64,000 bases of DNA, from assembly GCF_000169175.1 (NCBI RefSeq), contig NZ_AAWS01000013.1, positions 124,001-188,000 on the forward strand, given 5' to 3'. Both the position numbers and the translations under genes were made by a program. The DNA comes from Microscilla marina ATCC 23134. Lineage in GTDB: Bacteria; Bacteroidota; Bacteroidia; Cytophagales; Microscillaceae. Shown here in pieces: positions 56,921 through 64,000 of the stretch. The notes under the pieces are model-generated. The model made no database searches. It saw only the letters and a list, made by a program, of their open reading frames with translations, and had not been told where the DNA came from. The first letter of the stretch is position 1; each line of letters begins with the position of its first letter.

Positions 56921-56932
56921 TATCATTGCATC

Positions 56933-57295
56933 GTGAGAGTTAAAGATGAGCGAAAAATAGAGGTGATTTATGAAGCGACACTCCACTTAATTCAGGAAGT
57001 GGGCATTGCTGGTATTACGGTAGCCAAGATTGCTAAGGAAGCTAAATTGGCTACTGGAACAGTGTATATTTATTTTAAAAATAAAGAAGAACTCATCAAT
57101 CAACTTTATCTTCATCTAAAAAAACAAACTACCGAAAACCTGTTTGTAGGCTTTGACCCTACCGAACCCATCAAGGTGTGCATGAAAAAGCTATTTGTCA
57201 ATGCGTTGAAAAACAAAATGGCAAGCTTCAAAGAAGGGGTGTTTATGGAGCAATATTACCACTCGCCTTATATTAGCCAGGAGCAAAACAAATAG
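56933..57295 (+). CDS. TetR-family regulator, N-terminal part (frameshifted)
   Basis: The GTG at 56933 starts MRVKDERKIEVIYEATLHLI. The TetR helix-turn-helix is clear: IQEVGIAGITVAKIAKEAK, LATGTVYIYFKNKEELINQL. The frame ends at a TAG at 57293 after SQEQNK. One A missing from the AAA run at 57289-57292 would restore the reading frame to IGQTKMLPIIELMERGKQEL. The truncated product of 120 residues keeps the DNA-binding domain but loses half of its ligand and dimer domain. It likely controls itself and the two SDR genes. Confidence 0.85.
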   Translation: MRVKDERKIEVIYEATLHLIQEVGIAGITVAKIAKEAKLATGTVYIYFKNKEELINQLYLHLKKQTTENLFVGFDPTEPIKVCMKKLFVNALKNKMASFKEGVFMEQYYHSPYISQEQNK

Positions 57296-57504
57296 GGCAG
57301 ACCAAAATGTTGCCCATCATTGAACTAATGGAAAGAGGCAAGCAGGAATTGTTGATCAAACCCATAGAAAATGAAGTGTTGCTGGGTTTAATGGCAGGTT
57401 TTGTGCGCCAATTGGCACAGGCACACGTAGTGCAAAAATTTGAAATGACCCCAGAACGAATAGAACATTCTTTTCAAGTAATATGGGATGCTATGAAGGC
57501 ATAA
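57296..57504 (+). pseudogene. TetR-family regulator, C-terminal part (out of frame)
   Basis: Continues the TetR gene in the next frame: KMLPIIELMERGKQELLIKP, LLGLMAGFVRQLAQAHVVQK and ERIEHSFQVIWDAMKA, typical of a TetR C-terminal domain. An ATG at 57307 could start a 65-residue fragment, but separate translation is unlikely to be useful. Real decay or a draft error cannot be told apart from this sequence. Confidence 0.7.
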
Positions 57505-57555
57505 GTTGAGTAAAAAGCTTGAAAATCAGTCGTGGAATATTTTTTTACTTAATAG

Positions 57556-57571
57556 ATGAATAATTATTCAT
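57556..57571. promoter_or_regulatory. Perfect palindromic operator ahead of SDR gene 1
   Basis: ATGAATAATTATTCAT is a perfect 16-bp palindrome 30 bp before the start of the first SDR gene. It matches the operators at 56877, 56905 and 58509, giving the consensus TGAATAWWTATTCA. Confidence 0.7.
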
Positions 57572-57601
57572 TTTAATAAACTCTAAAACCAAACAAATCA
57601 G

Positions 57602-58441
57602 ATGAAAACAGTACTAATCACCGGAAGCTCTTCAGGAATAGGCAAAGCAGCCGTTCAGTTTTTTCAGTCTAAAGGCTGGCAGGTGGCGGCTACAATGCGT
57701 AGACCAGAGCGAGAAACCGATTTAAACCAATTAGACAATGTAAAATTATATGAGTTGGATGTCACCAACAATGAGTTGGTAAAAGCAGCCATTGACCAAG
57801 CCATTCAAGACTTTGGCGGTATAGATGTAGTGATTAATAACGCGGGTTATGGCTTGGCAGGACCTTTTGAAACCGCCTCAGAAGCTCAAATAGAACGACA
57901 GTTTGACACCAACTTGTTTGGTGTAATGCGAGTTACCCGCGAAGTATTGCCTCACTTTAGGGCACGCAAAGCAGGTATGTTTATCAATATTACTTCTATT
58001 GGTGGCTTAATTACTTTGCCTTATTTTTCGTTGTACCACGGTACTAAATGGGCTTTGGAGGGCTTTACCGAATCGCTCAGATTTGAGTTAGACCCTTTCA
58101 ATATCAAGGTACGCTTGGTAGAACCTGGTGGGGTAAATACTGATTTTGCCAGCCGTTCGCTTGCAATGACTACCACCGATACCGACATAGAGGCATACAA
58201 CGAGCACTTAGAAAAAATATTTGCGGCGTATACCGACGAAAACCGCGCTTTACAACGTTCGGCACCTGCCCAAATTGCTGAGGTAATTTATGAAGCAGCC
58301 ACCAGTGAAAGTGACCAAATGAAGTATGTAGCAGGCGAAGATGCCAAACAACTTTGGCAAGCTCGTCAAAGCATGACATTGGAAGACTTTCATGGAATGA
58401 TCAAAACCAATTTTGGTTTGAACGAAAATGTAGAGGCATAA
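57602..58441 (+). CDS. Short-chain dehydrogenase/reductase, copy 1
   Basis: 279 residues. Glycine motif TGSSSGIG at 7-14, NNAG at about 80, and catalytic Ser, Tyr and Lys in INITSIGGLITLPYFSLYHG then TKWALEGFTESL. The VRLVEPGGVNTDFA segment is typical of the classical NADP-dependent SDR group near retinol and 17-beta-steroid reductases. A tandem paralogue follows. Its promoter carries the TetR palindrome, so it should be induced when the TetR ligand is present. Substrate unknown. Confidence 0.88.
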   Translation: MKTVLITGSSSGIGKAAVQFFQSKGWQVAATMRRPERETDLNQLDNVKLYELDVTNNELVKAAIDQAIQDFGGIDVVINNAGYGLAGPFETASEAQIERQFDTNLFGVMRVTREVLPHFRARKAGMFINITSIGGLITLPYFSLYHGTKWALEGFTESLRFELDPFNIKVRLVEPGGVNTDFASRSLAMTTTDTDIEAYNEHLEKIFAAYTDENRALQRSAPAQIAEVIYEAATSESDQMKYVAGEDAKQLWQARQSMTLEDFHGMIKTNFGLNENVEA

Positions 58442-58508
58442 AACCTTTGGGGTGCTATTAAGCTGCTACCAGTTGGTGGGCAAAGTACCCTGTTTTTTTA
58501 ATTACTTA

Positions 58509-58524
58509 ATGAATATTTATTCAC
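58509..58524. promoter_or_regulatory. Palindromic operator ahead of SDR gene 2
   Basis: ATGAATATTTATTCAC, the same TGAATA-TATTCA pattern as the sites at 56877, 56905 and 57556, 19 bp before the second SDR gene. Confidence 0.65.
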
Positions 58525-58542
58525 TTTAAAAATACTTAACAG

Positions 58543-59382
58543 ATGAAAACAGTACTCATCACCGGAAGTTCTTCAGGAATAGGCAAAGCAGCCGTTCAGT
58601 TTTTTCAGTCAAAAGGTTGGCAAGTAGCAGGCACGATGCGCCGTCCTGAAAACGAAAATGAGTTAAACCAGTTAGACAACGTGAAGCTATACGCCCTGGA
58701 TGTGACTAACAACGAATCGGTAAAAACTGCCATCAACCAAACCATTCAAGACTTTGGCGGTATAGACGTAGTGGTTAACAATGCAGGTTATGGTTTGGCG
58801 GGTCCCTTTGAAACCGCTACCGAAGAGCAAATAGCGCGTCAATACGATACCAACTTGTTTGGTGTAATGCGGGTTACCCGCGAAATATTGCCTCATTTTA
58901 GAGCGCGCAAAGCAGGTATGTTTGTTAATATTACTTCTATTGGCGGTTTGATTGCCCTGCCTTTCAATTCTTTGTACCACGGTACTAAGTGGGCGTTGGA
59001 AGGTTTCACCGAATCGCTTAGGTTTGAGCTTGAGCCTTTCAATATCAAGGTACGTTTGGTAGAGCCAGGTGGGGTCAAAACAGATTTTGCCGGGCGTTCG
59101 TTGGTAATGACCAATACCGATACAGACATTAAAGACTACGATGAGACTTTACAAAAGGCTTTTGCTGCCTTTATGGATCCAAGCCGGGGTGAGCACTACT
59201 CTGAACCAGCCCAAATTGCTGAGGTAATTTATGAAGCAGCCACTAGTGAAAGCGACCAAATGAAGTATGTAGCTGGTGAAGACGCCAAACAACTTTGGCA
59301 GGCACGTCAAAGCATGACGTTAGAAGACTTTCATGGAATGCTTGACGCTGACTTTGGTTTGGGCAAAAGTGTAGAAGTATAA
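58543..59382 (+). CDS. Short-chain dehydrogenase/reductase, copy 2
   Basis: 279 residues, closely similar to copy 1 over its whole length, including the same motifs (TGSSSGIG, NNAG, SLYHGTKWALEGF). Differences cluster around residues 33-42 and 190-220 (FMDPSRGEHYSEPAQIAEVI), the latter near the substrate lid of the fold. The two genes probably arose by tandem duplication together with the operator and then diverged in substrate. A hairpin terminator follows. Confidence 0.88.
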   Translation: MKTVLITGSSSGIGKAAVQFFQSKGWQVAGTMRRPENENELNQLDNVKLYALDVTNNESVKTAINQTIQDFGGIDVVVNNAGYGLAGPFETATEEQIARQYDTNLFGVMRVTREILPHFRARKAGMFVNITSIGGLIALPFNSLYHGTKWALEGFTESLRFELEPFNIKVRLVEPGGVKTDFAGRSLVMTNTDTDIKDYDETLQKAFAAFMDPSRGEHYSEPAQIAEVIYEAATSESDQMKYVAGEDAKQLWQARQSMTLEDFHGMLDADFGLGKSVEV

Positions 59383-59405
59383 ACCTAAGCATTATAATTT
59401 TAGAG

Positions 59406-59456
59406 AAGCGTGTAAGGTAGGGGAGAATCCTTGCTTTATACGCTTTATTTTGTTTT
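59406..59456 (+). terminator. Terminator of SDR operon
   Basis: AAGCGTGTAA pairs with TTATACGCTT (one G-T pair), with AGG/CCT helping inside, followed by TATTTTG. Confidence 0.6.
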
Positions 59457-59584
59457 TTCAGCATAGTTGCTAATAGGCAGTGCTACCCTTATGGGGATTG
59501 TGGATATAATAATTAAACTTTTTAGAACCAAGCAGCAGTATGCTACGATGAGCACACTGACTGCCTGAGGTTACTTACCACATA

Positions 59585-59782
59585 TTAGCAAGAATCACCA
59601 TTTTGAATACACTCAAGTCTTGGGTCAATTCCGTCGTGACTGTCGGTAACTTCTATAAGGCGACAAGTAAGCGGAATTCTCTGCCCACCCTTGATGTGTT
59701 GTTGGTGTGCACTGTTTAGTTTTTCTCCGTCGAACAATTCACTGTTTAATTTGCTCAACTTTGTTTTACGGTTAACTTTCAT
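59585..59782 (-). CDS. Double-glycine leader peptide (bacteriocin or RiPP precursor-like)
   Basis: 65 residues. The first half is a Lys/Leu/Asn-rich leader (KLSKLNSELFDGEKLNSAHQ) ending QHIKGG, where a double-Gly protease-transporter would cut. The 32-residue core has three Cys (TCRL, LECIQ, GDSC) and acidic residues. This is the layout of the Bacteroidota natural-product or bacteriocin-like precursor peptides. No maturation enzyme or C39-type transporter lies nearby in the window, so processing in trans is inferred. Confidence 0.6.
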   Translation of the reverse strand: MKVNRKTKLSKLNSELFDGEKLNSAHQQHIKGGQRIPLTCRLIEVTDSHDGIDPRLECIQNGDSC

Positions 59783-60185
59783 AATGAAAATTGGTTTTTA
59801 GTAATGGTTAAAAAATAAAGTATCCATTTGGAGATAGAAATTTGCTGCTGAGGTAAGCCACCTTTTTGCGTTCGTAGTACTTGCATCCGAACTTGATTCG
59901 GAGCAGCACTATGGGCAATAAAAACTCACCGTCCCGGCGGAACTGCCAGGGTAACAAAGCATCAGTAGTAAAGATCATGCCCTCAATTGAAAGCTTACAA
60001 TCCCGATTCATCGGGAGGTATTTTTCATCCATTACTTAGTTAAAAAATGAGATTTAAAATGACTCAAACAATTGTTTAAATCAATACTCAAAAGTACTCG
60101 TGTAGCCGAGAGCAAACCGTAATTAGGGAGTAGACCTGTATTATATAAGCCTAAAATGTGGTTTGTGGGGGGCAAACCTTAGTGC
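59783..60185. other. Intergenic region with palindrome
   Basis: About 400 bp. TCCCGATTCATCGGGA at 60002-60015 is a small palindrome. A 74-codon minus-strand frame (59808-60032) overlaps it and looks like repeat-derived sequence rather than a gene. Confidence 0.4.
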
Positions 60186-60899
60186 TTATGCCAACCGCCA
60201 ACCTTGTTTTAATAACTCCTGAACAGGGACATTGACTATGTTTGCTTGAGTTGAATCGTTAAAATCATAAATGCTCCAGTAAAATGATATGTCCAACTCG
60301 ATTTCACTATACTGTTTAGATACCATCACTTCTACGGGAGCATACAACGAAAAAGGGGAAATGGCACCTGTAACCCATACTTGGTCATTCTTATGCTCTA
60401 TTGGGCACTGGTAAATGTGTGCACGTTCTTTTACTGATATAGTCTCGTTTTTTGACTGATGCTGAGCAGGCAAAATGCAACGATTGGTTCTAAAGATCAT
60501 TTGACTTACTCCCACAGATGACCCGTTTTGGGGTAGGTTGGCGTTACAGGCATTGGTTACCCAATCAATAGCCTTGGGGTAAGTAATGGTGGCTGTTTTT
60601 GTGATTGTTTCATTGATCCAATAGGCCTCTGCTTTTACATTTTCTGCCAAGTGGGTTTGTTTAAACATCCAAAAAGGCGCCTGAGGTGCATCTTCTGTTA
60701 CTTCTGAATCAAACTCAGGATCAAAGTAAGCCAACCGTAAGTCGATTTTGAGTGGTTCAAAAAAAGTCAGCTTAAACACCGCTTCCAACATTTTTTTGGC
60801 AAAATCTATTTGTTTTACTTGGTCAGCATCTTCAGGAAACTGATACTTCAAACGAATAGATTGGTAAGGGTTTTCATAGATATGAATCATCTGTTGCAC
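60186..60899 (-). CDS. Probable immunity protein 2
   Basis: 237 residues without signal peptide. It resembles its upstream neighbour (60915-61661) weakly along the whole length: LKYQFPEDADQVKQIDFAKK, FWMFKQTHLAENVKAEAYW, and the end FYWSIYDFNDS then VPVQELLKQGWRLA match EYVLPTTMQ, WMLKTSHTPEQVVCKPFY, LLWSCWTEKQ and VNQLKNNGWQLK. The two lie downstream of the toxin-like gene on one transcript with a 15-bp gap. Duplicated immunity genes after a polymorphic toxin are common, hence the call; no direct family match. Confidence 0.6.
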   Translation of the reverse strand: MQQMIHIYENPYQSIRLKYQFPEDADQVKQIDFAKKMLEAVFKLTFFEPLKIDLRLAYFDPEFDSEVTEDAPQAPFWMFKQTHLAENVKAEAYWINETITKTATITYPKAIDWVTNACNANLPQNGSSVGVSQMIFRTNRCILPAQHQSKNETISVKERAHIYQCPIEHKNDQVWVTGAISPFSLYAPVEVMVSKQYSEIELDISFYWSIYDFNDSTQANIVNVPVQELLKQGWRLA

Positions 60900-60914
60900 A
60901 AATTAAAGCTACTT

Positions 60915-61661
60915 TTATGTTGATGAGCCAATAAAAGGTACCGTAGATAATTTTAACTGCCAACCATTATTCTTAAGTTGATTTACCCTCTCTTCAATTA
61001 ACTTTGCCCCAGGCATCTGCTTTTCTGTCCAGCATGACCACAATAAATAAATGGTTAAAGTTAAGCTATTGCCTCCATCATTTTCAAGCACCAGACTTGC
61101 AGGTGATTGTAAAATGTAGGAATCCATCGGAGCATTTACAAAAGTACCTTTATTAGTTGTTTTAGTAGGGTATTCAAACACCTTATTACCTGTTTGAAGC
61201 ATCAGTGGCAGGTTCGGGTTCCAATCAGGAAGTAAGGTACGCAAAGACCGGAAAGAAATGTCTTGCCAGAAAACCTGGGCATGTTCAGAAGATGCATTGG
61301 GTGTTTTTTGAGTAATATAGTGTATAGCATCGAATACTTCAGCAGTGCTCAAGCAATCGACCTCTTTCAATTGTTGCTTGGTATAAAATGGCTTACAAAC
61401 TACTTGCTCAGGAGTATGGCTGGTTTTAAGCATCCAAGTGGCAAATTCTTCGGGCAAATCTTCTACGGGATACCACAACTCGTGATCAAATAAACCGAGT
61501 GTGATATCTGCACAGAAAAACTCAAAATTATTCTTTGTAACCGTCTCAATAGCGTCTAAACCTATGTTGGTTACCTCTTCAAGAGATTGCATAGTGGTGG
61601 GCAAAACATATTCCATAGAAATCTGTTTACCCGGAAAATCATACGTTTGAATGGTGTTCAT
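60915..61661 (-). CDS. Probable immunity protein 1
   Basis: 248 residues, cytosolic. Its start ATG is three bases from the stop of the toxin-like gene, so translation is coupled. It contains FFCADITLGLFDHELWYPVE, SFRSLRTLLPDWNPNLPLML and SLTLTIYLLWSCWTEKQ. It is a distant paralogue of the next gene. Such coupling directly after the toxin body is the usual place for an immunity protein that binds the C-terminal toxin domain. I recognise no named family. Confidence 0.65.
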   Translation of the reverse strand: MNTIQTYDFPGKQISMEYVLPTTMQSLEEVTNIGLDAIETVTKNNFEFFCADITLGLFDHELWYPVEDLPEEFATWMLKTSHTPEQVVCKPFYTKQQLKEVDCLSTAEVFDAIHYITQKTPNASSEHAQVFWQDISFRSLRTLLPDWNPNLPLMLQTGNKVFEYPTKTTNKGTFVNAPMDSYILQSPASLVLENDGGNSLTLTIYLLWSCWTEKQMPGAKLIEERVNQLKNNGWQLKLSTVPFIGSST

Positions 61662-61664
61662 TTT

Positions 61665-63998
61665 TTATCTAATTCTAACCCAGTTAGCGCCTGTTTTTTC
61701 GTAAATAGCCAGTACATTGTTGGCTCGGTCTAAAAAGTTTATTTTATCTAGGTGTTGAATATTCAATATACCAGAGATTTGGTTTGTGAAATCATCAAAG
61801 ATGTTGGTAGTTCTAAGTATATCACCTGTGTCAGGCCTTACAATTTGTACTGTACCATCTGCTAACCTAGTTACATTGGTTCTTCCATTAGTCGTCCCTA
61901 TCTCTAGTGCCATCTGAATTGTTACTTCACGAGTTCCAGCGATTGGAATTCCTATTGATTGTCGTGTAGCTGCTTTATCAGCACCATGGCGAACTGCTAC
62001 TTTTAGTTCTTTATCCTTGGCACTTTTTATTAATTTAGTAATTTTTGTAATCTCTGTACCCCTTACCATTGTGCCTGCTGCATTAGATGATGCTAAGTCA
62101 AATTGTGGTGCAGGGTTAGTTGTTCCTGGGTAAGTAGGGGCGTGTTGTTCCATACCTAGGTGAACTGTCTCACCAGCGTATTCGCCTGACATTCGTCTTG
62201 CTTCTTTTAATTCTATCAAAGCATCTTCAAGAGCAACTAAGTCTTTGTTGGCGTTAAAAGTTATCCAATCATCTAAACCGCTTACTTTTCCTGAGTTTTG
62301 TAATGATATTGCATTTTCTAACTCTGGCAGAATATTAAACTGGGCTAAATTAGCCAATGTGGAGTTACTCAACCCTCCCGTTAGGGCATTAGCTGGTCCT
62401 GAAGCTCGTAAAACTGTTGCCAACCTGTCCAAACGATGAGCATCTGCCCCCAGTGCAATCAAAGCTTCTACACGAGCGCCACTTCCGTAGCTGGTTAATA
62501 AACGCTCTACCTTAGCCGTATCTCTGCCTGCTGCGGCAAGCACTCTTTCCAGTTGAGCCGCATCTACTACCTTGTCCAAACACCTGAGCAAGCGGTCTGC
62601 ATTGGTAAACTCCCTCAACAAGCTGGTCAAGTGTTTGGTATCTTTCACCTTGTTGAGCAACAACGAAAGCTTTTGCGCATCGCTTATTTCATAGAGTAGC
62701 TTAAACAATGCTTCAGGGTCACTGGCTTTGTTGAGCAAGGTAACCAATTGGTTAAGGTCTGTTGTTCTGTCCAGCATCTGCAACAGCTTTTCGCTGTCTG
62801 CCACCTTGTCAAACAATGCCAGCAAAGCCTCTGTATCTTGTACCTTGTTGAGCAAATAAGGAAGTTTTTCGGCGTTACTTACTTTATCCAATAAGGCAGT
62901 GAGTGTTTTCACATTGTCTACTTTGCCCAGTAAATACGACAATCTTTGAGCATTACCGGCTTTTTCCAAAAGTTCAAGAAGTACTGCGGTGTTTTTTGTT
63001 TTTGATAGTAATGACAGCGCCTGTTGCCCGTCATTGACCCGGTCTAACACCACCAAAAGATTTTCAATGCTGTCTGCCTTTCTTATCAGGCGCAAAGCAG
63101 TGTTTACATCGCCTACCCTGTCGGTTACTTGTCCAAACTTACCCAGCCATTGAAACCATTTGGCTGCCTTCACTGCTGGGGCAAAGTCTATAGCGATCAG
63201 TACTATGTCAAACAAAGCCTTGCCAAACAACTTACCTCTTTCATAAGCTGATAGTCCCTCGGTAGTAAATGCCAAATATAAAGAGTAAACAGCACTGGCT
63301 CCACCAAATATTAACCCTATTACCAACAACGCCTTGCCTACCACTACTAAAACCGTAACCAATGCGACTAAAAACGCTCCTCCAGTTACAATAGTAAGCA
63401 CCACCGCAGCAATAATAATAAGCACCACTGCCACCGCCACGATGATCCAAAACAAGGCAGTTTGCATAAACGCCCAAATTGCTTTCAAAGCATCCCAGGC
63501 AGCTTCAAAAAAGCCCACAATCATTCCCCAAACGCCCTCAAAAAACGAGAGTACCGCATCGGCAAGCCAAGAGAAGAACCCCTGAAGCAATTCACCATCA
63601 TTGCGTTGTTGTCCTTTGCCTACCTCACTTTCCAAATCCCTGATAAACTCTCGTATGGCATCGTCTTGTTTGTCCAATGCCTTGGTCACTTTGGTAGCTA
63701 TTTGCTGGGCATAATCGTTCACTTCGGCAGACCATTTGGTTTCGGCTTCTTTGATTGATTGCTGATGCTCGCTGGTAAGTGCAATTACAATCTCGTTTAA
63801 TCTTGTGTCATGTTTTTTGGTCAGTTCGGTGCTTTGGGTTTGCACCTCCTGGGTTATTTTGTTGGTTTCTTGGGTATATTTTGTGGTCAAATCCAGGAGC
63901 TTTGCCTCCTGAGCTGTTACCTGAGTCGTGGCCTCTTTTTGCGTTTGTGTAGCAGCTTCGCCTATGCCTGTGGTTACACCGCCCGAATAATCGTCCAT
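61665..63998 (-). CDS. Toxin-like protein with 13-residue helical repeats (5' end off window)
   Basis: 777 residues from the ATG at 63998, but the frame reaches the window edge and the real protein may start further out. Order: coiled coil (10-125; Thr/Gln/Glu-rich), hydrophobic block with two to three membrane segments (183-245, LFWIIVAVAVVLIIIAAVVL), about 15 tandem 13-residue repeats (297-492), and a C-terminal domain (about 560-777) with ETVHLGMEQHAPTYPG, KVAVRHGADKAATRQ and IFDDFTNQISG. Such layouts are typical of large toxins associated with contractile injection systems or contact-dependent systems in Bacteroidota. The coupled paralogous immunity-like genes support a toxin. Toxin activity is unknown. 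Confidence 0.7.
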   Translation of the reverse strand: MDDYSGGVTTGIGEAATQTQKEATTQVTAQEAKLLDLTTKYTQETNKITQEVQTQSTELTKKHDTRLNEIVIALTSEHQQSIKEAETKWSAEVNDYAQQIATKVTKALDKQDDAIREFIRDLESEVGKGQQRNDGELLQGFFSWLADAVLSFFEGVWGMIVGFFEAAWDALKAIWAFMQTALFWIIVAVAVVLIIIAAVVLTIVTGGAFLVALVTVLVVVGKALLVIGLIFGGASAVYSLYLAFTTEGLSAYERGKLFGKALFDIVLIAIDFAPAVKAAKWFQWLGKFGQVTDRVGDVNTALRLIRKADSIENLLVVLDRVNDGQQALSLLSKTKNTAVLLELLEKAGNAQRLSYLLGKVDNVKTLTALLDKVSNAEKLPYLLNKVQDTEALLALFDKVADSEKLLQMLDRTTDLNQLVTLLNKASDPEALFKLLYEISDAQKLSLLLNKVKDTKHLTSLLREFTNADRLLRCLDKVVDAAQLERVLAAAGRDTAKVERLLTSYGSGARVEALIALGADAHRLDRLATVLRASGPANALTGGLSNSTLANLAQFNILPELENAISLQNSGKVSGLDDWITFNANKDLVALEDALIELKEARRMSGEYAGETVHLGMEQHAPTYPGTTNPAPQFDLASSNAAGTMVRGTEITKITKLIKSAKDKELKVAVRHGADKAATRQSIGIPIAGTREVTIQMALEIGTTNGRTNVTRLADGTVQIVRPDTGDILRTTNIFDDFTNQISGILNIQHLDKINFLDRANNVLAIYEKTGANWVRIR
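62523..63110 (-). repeat. 39-bp tandem repeats encoding 13-residue helices
   Basis: About 15 in-frame units with consensus [ND]xxxLxxLLxKVx, for example NAQRLSYLLGKVD, NVKTLTALLDKVS and NAEKLPYLLNKVQ. Phase is strict for at least 13 units, with the last (DAAQLERVLAAAGR) one residue longer. A Leu every 3-4 residues and an Asn/Asp cap suggest one helix per unit, stacking into a solenoid. Confidence 0.85.
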
Positions 63999-64000
63999 TT

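Larger units (their letters stand above)
56332..56932. other. Intergenic region with hairpin and TetR operators
   Basis: About 600 bp. It holds a hairpin at 56822-56865 and the two palindromic TetR operators at 56877 and 56905. A 90-codon minus-strand frame at 56350-56622 has no family resemblance and is probably chance. Confidence 0.5.

Noticed and set aside
59808-60032. 74-codon minus-strand frame
   Set aside because: Overlaps the palindromic CCCGATTCATCGGG sequence and has no coherent protein pattern; possibly derived from a repeat.

Overview
The window is chromosomal DNA of a low-GC Bacteroidota bacterium, most likely a marine gliding member of the Cytophagales close to Microscilla (taxon inferred from gene content, not proven). 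The pointers are a very large surface protein ending in a type IX secretion type B sorting domain, DUF349, DUF2795, DUF2911 and DUF4350 family genes, many Cys-lipobox lipoproteins, sigma-54 followed by a PAP2-like membrane protein, and a short double-glycine leader peptide of the Bacteroidota type. No rRNA, tRNA, CRISPR array or complete insertion sequence was found.

Layout. 1-12 kb: a DUF349 protein with an RGG-repeat tail, a DUF2795 protein, a chitosanase-like lipoprotein, an SPFH lipoprotein, two duplicated histone-H1-like Lys/Ala proteins separated by a MITE-like element, acetoacetyl-CoA reductase, a peptide-binding protein, a CAP-domain lipoprotein, accA and a patatin. 12-16.5 kb: the most unusual segment, a AAA+ ATPase divergent from a metalloprotease-like gene. 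The intergenic region, the first codons of the ATPase and a 31-codon leader were copied 1.7 kb downstream and joined to a second, unrelated metalloprotease-like body. I read this as an effector (cargo) cassette of a contractile injection system with its loading ATPase. 16.6-24.8 kb: a glycosyltransferase, an Mla-type ABC ATPase, a LysM lytic transglycosylase, grpE-dnaJ, a quinone-reductase-like gene and an AraC regulator. 24.8-35.5 kb: a DUF4350/DUF4129 pair, a WG-repeat lipoprotein, a giant 17-repeat T9SS substrate carrying a frameshift, and an acyl-CoA synthetase. 36-51.7 kb: an NTF2-like protein, thiolase, a secreted WD40-caspase, an esterase, a PP2C phosphatase with an LRR protein, glutamate synthase and DUF2911. 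51.7-59.4 kb: a gene-poor 1.4 kb stretch, rpoN, a PAP2-like protein, enoyl-CoA hydratase, then a frameshifted TetR gene and two tandem SDR genes sharing palindromic operators. 59.4-64 kb: a double-glycine peptide and, on the minus strand, a polymorphic-toxin-like protein running off the window, coupled to two related probable immunity genes.

How the genes work together. Acetyl-CoA carboxylase alpha subunit, thiolase, acetoacetyl-CoA reductase, enoyl-CoA hydratase and acyl-CoA synthetase cover fatty acid and hydroxybutyrate metabolism but lie scattered. The ATPase plus leader-bearing metalloproteases, and the repeat-toxin plus immunity pair, are two separate conflict or host-interaction modules at the two ends of the window. 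Several genes (giant T9SS protein, TetR, lipoprotein after the first effector) carry single-base lesions in homopolymer runs, which may be true decay or draft-sequence errors.
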